Positions 7,736 to 9,965 of a stretch of 10,038 nucleotides of DNA are shown in pieces. Both the position numbers and the translations under genes were made by a program. The DNA comes from Baffinella frigidus (lineage: Eukaryota > Cryptophyceae > Cryptomonadales > Baffinellaceae), in NCBI GenBank assembly GCA_026770585.1, contig MU646457.1, forward strand, positions 425,907 through 435,944, written 5' to 3'. The first letter of the stretch is position 1. Every line of letters starts with the position of its first letter. Under the pieces are notes generated by a model that was not told the DNA's origin, searched no databases, and saw nothing but the letters and a program-made list of their open reading frames with translations.

Positions 7736-9653
7736 CGAGAGAGAGAGAGGCAGAGTGAAGGTCTTGTCGGTCGGGAACATCGCCCGCTCCTTCCAATCAC
7801 CTGCACCCCCCGGAAACTCCTCAGCAATTCCAAAAGTTGACAGCGGTGGTGCATGTATACCTCGGAAAATCCTCAGCAATTCCATAAGTTGACAGCGGTA
7901 GTGCATGGATACCCCGGAAAATCCTCAGCAATTCCAGAAGTTGGCAGCGGTGATACACGCTTGAAACAAGAACTAGTCAACCAGGCCCACGGTTTCGCGT
8001 AGCCGTTATTGGGAGCAACGCGACGCCCACGGGCGATGCGCGTGAGAGATGGAGAGAGAGATTAGGAGAGAGATTGAGAGATTAAGAGATGAAGCGAAAG
8101 AGAGAGAGAGAGAGAGAGCGAGCGAGAGAGTGAGAGACTGAGAGCTTCAGAGATTAAATTAAGCGAGATATGTCGAGAGAGTACCGCGCTCAATACCGTC
8201 GGCGGTGACGGCGTTGTGCAGCTTCCACACGAACATGATCGCGTCGTGCTTCGTCGCAATCTCGCGACCCCCTTGTAAGAGAGTCACGACCTCCTTGTAT
8301 GGGGGTCGCGACCCCCTTACGAGTTTAGGGTTGAGGGTTAGGGTTTAGGGTTGGGGGTTACCGCGCTCGATGCCGTCGGCGGTGACGGCGTTGTGCAGCT
8401 TCCACACGAACATGATGGCGTCGTGCTTCGTCGCAATCTCCTGCAAAACGTTGTAAATTTAGAAGGTGTTGTGAAAATCTGTAAAGCCATTCACAACGCC
8501 TGTATTTTTTTTGTAAAGCCACTCGGCGGTTTCGAGGGTAAGCTTACTTAGGGTTTAGGGTCCAGGGTTTAGGGTTCAGGGTTTAGGTTTTAGGTGTTAG
8601 GGGTTTGTGTCAGACCGCATGCTCCTTCTGAAGCAGCGGGTCGTGATAGAAGAGCCGCAAGTACCCCCGGCACAGCTCACATGCGAAGGGATTTCGAACA
8701 ACCCATACGCGATACGAGATAGCACCCTACGGTAGGCAGTCCGTAGGGACATAGAGGGGTTTCCTACGGATAAGGTGACGAAAAATGCCTGAGATTTGGC
8801 GATATTTCCCCTTCGTAGCCCGTTGTGTAAATTGGGGTTTAGGGTTTCGGGTTTAGGGGGGTGAACCGCGTGCTCCTTCTGAACCAGCGGGTCGTAGTAG
8901 AAGAGCCGCAAGTGCCCCCGGCACAGCCCACACGCGAAAAACGCGAAACCCACATCAACCATACACCACGAACCATGAATCCTGAACCATAAACCATCAA
9001 CCACATTTTCGGAGCAACTTTCAAAACTGTTTCAGGAATCCGTCCTCAGTTTTCTGGAGGGTTCGCGTTTTCAGGGCGAACCAAAAAAGGGTTTAGGGTT
9101 TAGGGGGTGGACCGCATGCTCCTTCTGAAGCAGCGGGTCGTGGTAGAAGAGCCGGAAGTGCCCCCGGCACAGCTCACACGCGTACACCTGTTTTGGGTTT
9201 TGGGGTTTGGGGTTTGGAGTTTGGGGTTCAGGATTCAGGGTTTATGGTTTAGGTATTTATGGTTTAGGTTTTAGGGTCTAGGGTTTAGGGTTTAGGGTTT
9301 ATGGTTTATGGTTTAGGGTTTATGGTTTAGGGGTTCAGGGTTGAGGGTTTGGGGGTTAGGGTTCAGGGTTCAAGGTTCAGGGTTCAGACGTCCATATCGT
9401 GTTTTCGGGGGTACCTCGTAGATGGCGTCAAACAGGCCCTTGAAGCTCTCGATCTGGTTGTACGTTCGCGTGAATTCAACGTGACAAACACATGATGCTG
9501 AGGACGTGACCCAGCGACAAACACACGACATCTCGTACCTCGTAGATGGCGTCGAAGAGGCCCTTGAAGCTCTCGATCTGGGCGTGCGTCGGGGCATGCG
9601 GGAGGTAGACAGAGGTTGTGTGGAAGAACGTCCACGAGGCCCGCCCCAGCATG
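108..9653 (-). CDS. 15-exon gene: ERV/ALR sulfhydryl oxidase - GILT-like - TM fusion (5' end missing)
   Basis: Spliced model on the minus strand: 9653-9539, 9187-9113, 8440-8362, 7599-7545, 6935-6840, 6362-6323, 6014-5937, 5193-5105, 4910-4844, 4319-4268, 3978-3903, 3549-3438, 2625-2536, 1074-946, 224-108. Every exon is bounded by AG and GT, and all 14 joins keep one reading frame through about 422 residues to a TGA. Domains, numbered from the first complete codon: ERV/ALR about 1-105, linker 106-180, GILT-like thioredoxin fold 181-356, Ser/Gly stalk 357-390, TM 391-412, cytosolic tail to 422. Known family chemistry: ERV domains use FAD to pass electrons from dithiols to oxygen, and GILT proteins carry a CxxC thiol-disulfide centre in secretory or lysosomal compartments. 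I infer that the GILT-like CPWC exchanges electrons with the ERV CELC. Sequons at N105, N128, N236, N282 and N348 fit a lumenal protein. The N-terminus, and any signal peptide, is not in the window. The alternative is two adjacent genes, but no stop, start or phase break separates the halves. Confidence 0.8.
311..336 (-). pseudogene. Start-side copy of exon 15
   Basis: Acceptor gctcgcag, then a GGQAEAL-like reading, in a different phase from exon 15. It shares the flank gcgcgag/gctcgcag with the copies near 575 and 743. Confidence 0.6.
425..466 (-). CDS. Alternative last exon candidate without TM
   Basis: Sense cttcaccag|AGG GGG CAT GCC GAG GAC, encoding RGHAEDLLVTDIA and then TGA. It is a copy of the start of exon 15 with an intact acceptor in the required phase 0. 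Splicing exon 14 to it would give a protein that ends before the membrane helix. Whether it is used cannot be told from sequence. Confidence 0.4.
   Translation of the reverse strand, partial: RGHAEDLLVTDIA
470..540 (+). repeat. TTTAGGG/TTCAGGG array in the last intron
   Basis: gggtttagggtttagggtt with ggggttcagggc variants. On the sense strand it is CCCTAAA. Confidence 0.85.
540..575 (-). pseudogene. Start-side copy of exon 15
   Basis: Preceded by cgctgctcgcaag. GQVEDL is readable in phase 2. Three synonymous changes and one replacement in the readable codons. Confidence 0.58.
615..735 (+). repeat. aggaggtcctagg tandem and palindromic repeats
   Basis: Repeated aggaggtcctagg units with the self-complementary core cctagg. 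The same core appears at 1290-1420, 1735-1745, 3140-3215 and 6525-6545. Confidence 0.8.
726..743 (-). pseudogene. Start-side copy of exon 15 (remnant)
   Basis: Preceded by cgctgctcgcag. GVEDLL is readable in one phase, then merges with the aggaggtcctagg tandem repeats. Weak on its own, but it has the same flank as the other copies. Confidence 0.45.
788..842 (+). repeat. (TCAC)n microsatellite; GTGAGT array on sense strand
   Basis: Tandem tcactcac units. Read on the gene's strand this is GTGAGTGAGT, a run of consensus-like 5' splice sites inside the intron before exon 15. Confidence 0.85.
890..945 (+). repeat. TTTCGGG-variant array at exon 14 donor
   Basis: Repeated ggttttcgg/gggtttcg units directly after the exon 14 donor, a C/G-shifted version of the common telomere-like unit. 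Confidence 0.8.
946..1074 (-). CDS. Exon 14: last GILT-like helix and Ser/Gly stalk
   Basis: 43 codons, phase 0 at both ends, acceptor tgtggccag and donor gttgta. The first part, VLGLPKNFTDIVCQQLA, closes the GILT-like domain with a last Cys (C354) and a sequon at N348. The second part is low-complexity Ser/Thr/Gly (SASSGGSGSAGWGSLSQ), a flexible stalk before the membrane. Beyond the shared first 17-23 codons, the copies at 1416-1483, 1194-1244 and 1642-1677 lack the stalk. Confidence 0.8.
1194..1244 (-). pseudogene. Acceptor-side copy of exon 14 (old)
   Basis: Acceptor aaaaacag, then VLGLPKNFTDIVCQQLA. Five codons differ and all are synonymous. The downstream reading continues as non-homologous sequence. 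Confidence 0.8.
1283..1420 (+). repeat. Tandem palindromic units tcctaggac...tactgtagg
   Basis: About three imperfect units of roughly 45 bp, each with tcctaggac followed by a tac(t/a)gtagg palindrome. Probably fold-back repeats in the intron between exons 13 and 14. Confidence 0.7.
1416..1483 (-). pseudogene. Acceptor-side copy of exon 14 (recent)
   Basis: Encodes VLGLPKNFTDIVCQQLAS and a few more codons, then homology ends before the stalk. It is part of a nearly identical duplication of about 148 bp (1006-1152 against 1415-1560) that includes the upstream intron with its gtactgattaataactg segment. Confidence 0.82.
1642..1677 (-). pseudogene. Acceptor-side copy of exon 14 (short)
   Basis: Acceptor taacag, then VLGLPKNFTDI with two synonymous changes. 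A MITE-like element begins six bases from the acceptor, at 1683. Confidence 0.75.
1683..1786. mobile_element. MITE-like element, family 1, copy 1
   Basis: 104 bp with terminal inverted repeats atccctTAAGTGGCCAG and ctGGTCACTTGAGGGAT, an internal ggtcaaatttgacc palindrome and cctacggtagg. It is homologous along its length to 6482-6584. A flanking TA on each side could be the target duplication. No coding capacity. Confidence 0.78.
1884..2000 (+). repeat. (GGGAGGA)n purine tract
   Basis: Polypurine run on the plus strand (ggaggagggagg, then ggttgggg variants), so polypyrimidine on the sense strand. Confidence 0.88.
2131..2188 (-). pseudogene. Second donor-side copy of exon 13
   Basis: Encodes ASWMGIDITPTFVLNHKNK|gtccga. 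About four synonymous changes and one Lys/Asn change. Confidence 0.78.
2314..2395 (-). pseudogene. Donor-side copy of exon 13
   Basis: Encodes LVAGSYGFTSWMGIDTTP, TFVLNHKNK|gtctct. The exon start is replaced by a GA run that does end in an AG (2411-2412), but in a different phase. About five synonymous and three replacement changes. Confidence 0.78.
2395..2535 (+). repeat. (GA)n microsatellite
   Basis: gagagaga with sparse c interruptions between exon 13 and its first copy. It supplies CTCTCT on the sense strand. Confidence 0.9.
2536..2625 (-). CDS. Exon 13: GILT-like cis-Pro loop
   Basis: 30 codons, phase 0 at both ends, acceptor ctttcctgcag and donor gtcctc. It reads GEQLVAGSYGFASWMG, IDITPTFVLNHKKK. 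In thioredoxin folds the residue before the cis-Pro (T331-P332) packs against the CxxC, and GILT proteins have 'G....sPTfvvNg' here. It follows exon 12 as ACANMQ-GEQLVAG, matching the family order. Two donor-side copies follow at 2314-2395 and 2131-2188. Confidence 0.85.
2690..2900 (+). repeat. ctaacacggagg dispersed short repeats
   Basis: Several copies of (c)taacacggag and aacaacagacgg, with related accaacgcggaggctac, again near 3059. They surround the perfect hairpin at 2782-2823. No coding sense. Confidence 0.7.
2782..2823. repeat. Perfect 19-bp hairpin, 4-nt loop
   Basis: Arm ttatctcagaaaacgagtt (2782-2800) and its exact reverse complement (2805-2823) around ctaa. It sits inside the ctaacacggag repeats. 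Confidence 0.9.
2925..2964. repeat. Hairpin gatcacgtttcc...ggaaacgtgatc
   Basis: About 17-bp arms with one bulged base and a short A-rich loop (gaaaaacc). Confidence 0.85.
3107..3244. repeat. Perfect 59-bp inverted repeat (fold-back element)
   Basis: Arms 3107-3165 and 3186-3244 are exact reverse complements around a 20-nt spacer, and contain the ctaccgtagg and cctaggacc palindromes of the other elements. It lies against the donor-less copy of exon 12. Confidence 0.92.
3245..3300 (-). pseudogene. End-side copy of exon 12
   Basis: Encodes KKHEMDLDLHVACANI. About five synonymous and two replacement differences from exon 12. The donor GT is lost: it reads into cataggctaacg and then the perfect hairpin at 3107-3244. 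Confidence 0.72.
3318..3437. mobile_element. MITE-like element, family 2, copy 1 (truncated)
   Basis: Shares ctctgcctcag...ctatttgg...ctcaccaa, gttgacg, accgca and acttaagaatagtcgg with 6673-6810. The right terminal repeat is missing: the element ends at the exon 12 donor. Confidence 0.7.
3438..3549 (-). CDS. Exon 12: GILT-like cysteine helix region
   Basis: One base plus 37 codons, acceptor cttgtgcgcag and donor gttcgc. It contains FMHCMDENVSTIPIRAPE, CAKKHEMDLDLL and VACANMQ. The order C278...EC293AKK...DxxLxxACA307 is the strongest GILT-family match in the gene ('aekCakklgld...i.aCa'). N282-V-S is a sequon. The donor side runs directly into a MITE-like repeat (3318-3437), so that element marks the start of the intron. 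Copies: acceptor side at 3685-3731, donor side at 3245-3300. Confidence 0.87.
3574..3830 (+). repeat. gtgatcagtcaaccg tandem repeats
   Basis: About nine gatcagtcaac units, irregularly spaced, mixed with cctgcgaacgagg pieces that repeat the exon 12 acceptor side. They fill the intron between exons 11 and 12. Confidence 0.85.
3685..3731 (-). pseudogene. Acceptor-side copy of exon 12
   Basis: Acceptor ttcgcag, then FMHCMDENVSSIPIR, ending in the gatcagtcaac tandem repeats. It has two synonymous changes and one Thr/Ser change. Confidence 0.78.
3903..3978 (-). CDS. Exon 11: degenerate GILT signature
   Basis: Acceptor cggcttttgcag, donor gtgagc (the best consensus donor in the gene), 2+72+2 nt. 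It reads PSELVGERLELCARQHYA, then KDYQYV. With the preceding HG this gives HGPSELVGERLELC, which has exactly the spacing of the GILT signature HGxxECxxNxxxxC. Glu252 and the final Cys261 are kept, while the middle Cys is Leu and the Asn is Glu. LCARQHYA...YVKF matches the family's 'lCa..lyp....wl.F' stretch. Confidence 0.83.
3990..4253 (+). repeat. Long TTTAGGG/TTCAGGG array
   Basis: About 260 bp of mixed gggttta and gggttca units, occupying most of the intron between exons 10 and 11. Confidence 0.92.
4268..4319 (-). CDS. Exon 10: GILT-like segment leading to HG
   Basis: 17 codons plus one base, acceptor cctcatctag and donor gtgcgc. It reads VGLNNGTYEDPWLRAIH and the next Gly is split across the intron. 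It ends at the position where GILT proteins have the CQHG signature. Here the residues are AIHG, so the cysteine of the signature is absent. N236-G-T is a sequon. No copy of this exon was found in the flanking introns. Confidence 0.78.
4326..4520 (+). repeat. TTTAGGG then TTTATGG/TTTGTGG array
   Basis: The unit shifts from gggttta to ggtttat and ggtttgt along the array, suggesting local amplification of mutated units. Confidence 0.88.
4529..4586 (-). pseudogene. Second donor-side copy of exon 9
   Basis: Encodes TCELEGKTHTGRLDFNMHM|gtgaac. About six codons differ from exon 9 and all are synonymous. The exon start is replaced by the TATATG microsatellite. Confidence 0.8.
4587..4706 (+). repeat. 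(TATATG)n microsatellite
   Basis: Near-continuous tatatg/tatgca units. It abuts the truncated start of the exon 9 copy at 4529-4586. Confidence 0.92.
4738..4782 (-). pseudogene. Donor-side copy of exon 9
   Basis: Encodes EGKTHTGCLDFNMHM|gtgacc: three synonymous changes and one Arg/Cys change from exon 9. Confidence 0.78.
4844..4910 (-). CDS. Exon 9: GILT-like strand after the active-site helix
   Basis: One base plus 22 codons, acceptor cccttcacag and donor gtgacc. It reads CEYTCELEGKTHTG and ends RLDFNMHM. In GILT proteins a strand with the sense 'L-x-hydrophobic-x-P/V-G' follows the CxxC helix, and RLDFNMHMVGLNN across the exon 9/10 join fits that position. The C210/C214 pair is an extra CxxxC. 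Two donor-side copies follow at 4738-4782 and 4529-4586. Confidence 0.8.
4921..5080 (+). repeat. (GGGTA)n array
   Basis: More than 20 gggta units with a short gagta variant block, filling the 194-bp intron between exons 8 and 9. On the sense strand it is TACCC. Confidence 0.92.
5105..5193 (-). CDS. Exon 8: GILT-like CPWC active site
   Basis: Acceptor ggaaccag, 29 codons plus two bases, donor aa|gtaact. It reads GEKVLHMDMYVMGKCPWC, then AKAMEAIADLI. A hydrophobic beta strand ending in CxxC at the start of a helix is the thioredoxin-fold centre. VxxDxYVMxKCP is typical of GILT-like proteins of fungi and protists. Read alone it could pass for a glutaredoxin or a DsbA-like centre, but the downstream cysteine pattern favours GILT. 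Partial acceptor-side copies occur at 5320-5358 and 5541-5570. Confidence 0.85.
5320..5358 (-). pseudogene. Acceptor-side copy of exon 8
   Basis: Sense aaccag|GGT CAG AAG, encoding GQKVLHMDMYVMG then TAG. It stops just before the CPWC site, so it cannot replace exon 8. Confidence 0.78.
5541..5570 (-). pseudogene. Second, shorter copy of exon 8
   Basis: Encodes HMDMYVLG. The exon start is overwritten by a C-rich run. It belongs to a tandem duplication (5196-5353 against 5402-5570) sharing gagaagcgagaaaagggga and gggcaacttacacactggtg. Confidence 0.65.
5642..5781 (+). repeat. TTTGGGG/TTTAGGG array
   Basis: gggtttggggtttgg units grade into gggtttag and gggtgcag variants. Confidence 0.88.
5812..5936. 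repeat. GTTTGATCAAATTC palindromic repeats
   Basis: Five or so ttgatcaaa units with related aattcaaac flanks. The last unit forms the exon 7 donor on the sense strand (gtttgaatttgatc). Confidence 0.82.
5937..6014 (-). CDS. Exon 7: inter-domain segment
   Basis: 26 codons, phase 0 at both ends, acceptor cccaaaccag and donor gtttga. It reads ARWQIEGGIDQPLIDKGP followed by DACDPPKE. No family is recognised. It precedes the GILT-like beta strand, so it is probably the linker or cap just before the thioredoxin fold. One Cys (C174) is present. The donor opens straight into a set of GTTTGAATTTGATC repeats. The frame depends on a seven-base G run (5991-5997), where an indel error would matter. Confidence 0.7.
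6018..6318 (+). repeat. TTTAGGG array filling intron 6/7
   Basis: Variants tttggggt, tatagggt and regular gggttta units occupy essentially the whole 308-bp intron. Confidence 0.92.
6323..6362 (-). CDS. Exon 6: 40-nt micro-exon
   Basis: Acceptor ctttttgcag, then A GGC AAA GAC, ending GAC GTG GAG|gtaatc. It encodes GKDDHYEIVADVE, and the first base completes a Leu codon (CT+A) left by exon 5. It is short but has the best polypyrimidine-AG in the window, and both phases fit. No domain is recognised. The pattern suggests a beta-strand segment of the linker that leads into the GILT-like part. Confidence 0.7.
6482..6584. mobile_element. MITE-like element, family 1, copy 2
   Basis: 103 bp copy of the element at 1683-1786, sharing cccttaagtggccagg, gtaggggcgtatgagcctac-like core sequence and the closing inverted repeat ctggccactcaagggat. 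It lies in the intron between exons 5 and 6. Confidence 0.78.
6673..6810. mobile_element. MITE-like element, family 2, copy 2
   Basis: About 138 bp, with inverted ends ctggctctgtctcag and ctgaggcagagctag and the inner actattt/aatagtc pair. No coding capacity. Confidence 0.7.
6840..6935 (-). CDS. Exon 5: inter-domain segment with two Cys
   Basis: One base, 31 codons, two bases. The acceptor is aacaccag and the donor is ct|gtacga. It reads FLMTSPTADKDQMRMRGC and ends LTPSSTC. I do not recognise the family. The two cysteines (C126, C139) are separated by 12 residues and could form the structural disulfide that ERV domains normally have after HNxVN, or could be a shuttle pair. N128-T-S is a sequon. 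The reading frame is supported by the split codons on both sides and by the mainly synonymous divergence of the copy at 7131-7160. Confidence 0.72.
6949..7060 (+). repeat. TTTATTAT AT-rich repeats
   Basis: tttattatttatcattta-like units directly upstream of the exon 5 acceptor. No gene seen. Confidence 0.85.
7131..7160 (-). pseudogene. Start-of-exon copy of exon 5
   Basis: Encodes FLMTSPTVDK. Against the first ten codons of exon 5 there are five synonymous changes and one Ala/Val change. It has no acceptor AG directly before it and runs into CCCTAAA repeats. Confidence 0.7.
7160..7447 (+). other. Intron 4/5 interior; GAA repeat at its end
   Basis: 7160-7380 shows no motif, repeat or exon copy that I recognise. 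7381-7447 is a purine tract of gaagacaaa and gaa units. Confidence 0.6.
7505..7524. repeat. 20-bp perfect palindrome near exon 4 donor
   Basis: atgcgtttttaaaaacgcat is self-complementary and lies 20 bases beyond the exon 4 donor in the intron. Confidence 0.85.
7545..7599 (-). CDS. Exon 4: end of ERV region
   Basis: 55 nt: two bases, 17 codons, two bases. The acceptor is gtggcag and the donor is gtatgg. The translation is DWKERAMFPTDKTFNES, continuing from exon 3 through a split Gly codon and into exon 5 through a split Gln. ERV-type proteins often have an FP-containing tail after HNxVN, so it may be the domain's C-terminal strap. That match is weak and rests mainly on position. N105-E-S is a possible glycosylation sequon. 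A copy keeping the acceptor lies at 7756-7800. Confidence 0.75.
7692..7750 (+). repeat. (GA)n microsatellite
   Basis: gagagaga with gagc interruptions. It truncates the copy of exon 4. Confidence 0.9.
7756..7800 (-). pseudogene. Acceptor-side copy of exon 4
   Basis: Acceptor gggtgcag, then DWKERAMFPTDKTF with no codon changes, broken by a GA-microsatellite where the exon end should be. It is part of a tandem duplication of about 200 bp that includes the following ggaaactcctcagcaa unit. Confidence 0.8.
8044..8150 (+). repeat. (GA)n microsatellite
   Basis: Interrupted gagagatta and gagagaga units between the copies of exons 3 and 4. Confidence 0.9.
8185..8263 (-). CDS. Near-complete copy of exon 3, possible alternative exon
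   Basis: All 26 codons plus the split base of exon 3 are repeated, ending CGC G|gtactc. There are only three differences, all synonymous (GCC/GCG, GGC/GGT, ATC/ATT). The canonical acceptor is missing: the nearest AG is inside the first Glu codon (cgcgag|ATT), which would drop one residue and stay in frame. It may be a mutually exclusive exon or a recent copy. Confidence 0.5.
8301..8316. repeat. 16-bp palindrome gggggtcgcgaccccc
   Basis: Perfect palindrome, with further copies of cgcgacccccttgtaaga on either side. It occupies the place where the exon 3 copy should have its acceptor region. Confidence 0.85.
8324..8360 (+). repeat. TTTAGGG array at exon 3 donor
   Basis: Short run of gggttta and gggttga units next to the donor. 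Confidence 0.85.
8362..8440 (-). CDS. Exon 3: ERV W-x-x-HN FAD-binding motif
   Basis: A strong acceptor (cgttttgcag) precedes GAG ATT GCG, and the exon ends CGC G|gtaacc in phase 1. There are 26 codons, including AIMFVWKLHNAVTADG. The ERV/QSOX family signature is WxxHNxVN, which binds the FAD adenine side. Here W76, H79 and N80 are intact, but the last Asn is Thr. An almost full-length copy lies about 180 bp downstream (8185-8263) and encodes the same protein with only synonymous changes. Confidence 0.85.
8549..8605 (+). repeat. TTTAGGG/TTCAGGG array
   Basis: Sits directly after the donor of the exon 2 copy at 8616. Similar short arrays follow exon 2 (9089-9110) and its other copy (8833-8862). 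Confidence 0.85.
8616..8684 (-). pseudogene. Second donor-side copy of exon 2
   Basis: Encodes ACELCRGYLRLFYHDPLLQK...EHA|gtctga with two synonymous and two replacement differences. It keeps the donor GT and has no acceptor. Confidence 0.78.
8867..8935 (-). pseudogene. Donor-side copy of exon 2 (diverged)
   Basis: Encodes ACGLCRGHLRLFYYDPLVQK...EHA|gttcac. About four replacements, including Glu to Gly between the active cysteines, make this the least constrained copy. There is no acceptor. Confidence 0.75.
9113..9187 (-). CDS. Exon 2: ERV active-site CxxC
   Basis: Acceptor ttttgg...caggtg, with the exon running from 9187 to 9113 and ending GAG CAT GCG|gtccac, phase 0 at both ends, 25 codons. 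It begins VYACELCRGHFRLFY. In ERV/ALR and QSOX the corresponding segment is (Y)PCxxC followed by a basic helix. Here the Pro is Ala, but C42 and C45 are spaced as in the redox pair next to the FAD isoalloxazine. Joined to exon 1 it gives AIYE-VYACELC, the right distance after the GRxxW helix. Two donor-side copies lie in the following intron. Confidence 0.85.
9192..9390 (+). repeat. TTTAGGG/TTTATGG array in intron 1/2
   Basis: About 200 bp of mixed ggtttag, ggtttat and gggttca units upstream of the exon 2 acceptor. Confidence 0.9.
9415..9456 (-). pseudogene. Donor-side copy of exon 1
   Basis: Encodes QIESFKGLFDAIYE|gtaccc, identical in protein to the end of exon 1 with two synonymous differences (CTC/CTG, TTC/TTT). 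It keeps the exon end and a GT donor and lacks the exon start. Confidence 0.8.
9539..9653 (-). CDS. Exon 1: ERV/ALR first helices
   Basis: The sense strand reads atcgcag|c-ATG at the start and TAC GAG|gtacga at the end: one split base plus 38 codons. It contains GRASWTFFHTTSVYLP followed by SFKGLFDAIYE. The GRxxWTxxHT pattern is the hallmark of the first ERV/ALR helix, whose Trp and His line the FAD site, and the stretch before the next exon matches the family segment leading to YPCxxC. The first base completes a codon begun in an exon that is not seen. A second acceptor-side copy lies upstream at 9826-9880 and a donor-side copy downstream at 9415-9456. Confidence 0.85.
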
Positions 9654-9667
9654 CTGCGATGCCAGAT

Positions 9668-9930
9668 GAGTATTTAATATCTAATTTAGTATTTAATTTA
9701 CGGGTATTTAATATTTAATTTATCGCTGAGTGTTTAATGTTTAATTTAACCGAGTGTTTGATATTTAATTTAACGAGTATTTTGTTTAAATGCTCGCTTC
9801 TATACGGAATTGGAGCACTCGACGCTGGGAGGTACACCGAGGCTGTGTGGAAGAACGTCCACGACGCCCGCCCCAGCATGCTGCGGTCCGACAAGCATTT
9901 AATTTATTTTAACGAGTATTTAATATTTAA
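9668..9930 (+). repeat. AT-rich TTTAATATTTAATTTA repeats
   Basis: Repeated gagtatttaatatttaattta units separating the three copies of the exon 1 acceptor. Confidence 0.88.
9826..9880 (-). pseudogene. Acceptor-side copy of exon 1
   Basis: Sense gcag|c-ATG CTG GGG CGG, encoding GRASWTFFHTASVYLP before homology ends. It differs from exon 1 by about four synonymous changes and one Thr/Ala change. It keeps the acceptor and exon start and lacks the exon end and donor. It lies upstream of exon 1 between AT-rich TTTAAT repeats. Confidence 0.75.
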
Positions 9931-9950
9931 GAGCATGCTGCGCAGGGAGG
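9930..9950 (-). repeat. Third copy of the exon 1 acceptor
   Basis: Sense ccctgcgcag|catgct repeats the exon 1 acceptor and its first six bases, then breaks off into AT-rich repeat. It is the third such acceptor, with those at 9654 and 9881. Confidence 0.5.
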
Positions 9951-9965
9951 GCGTGTTGAGTCTGT

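Larger units (their letters stand above)
7608..7966 (+). repeat. Tandem repeats of about 55 bp, cggaaaatcctcagcaattc
   Basis: Four copies of a unit with ggaaaatcctcagcaattcc, agttgacagcggt and a short variable end, interrupted by a GA run and the exon 4 copy. Confidence 0.87.
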
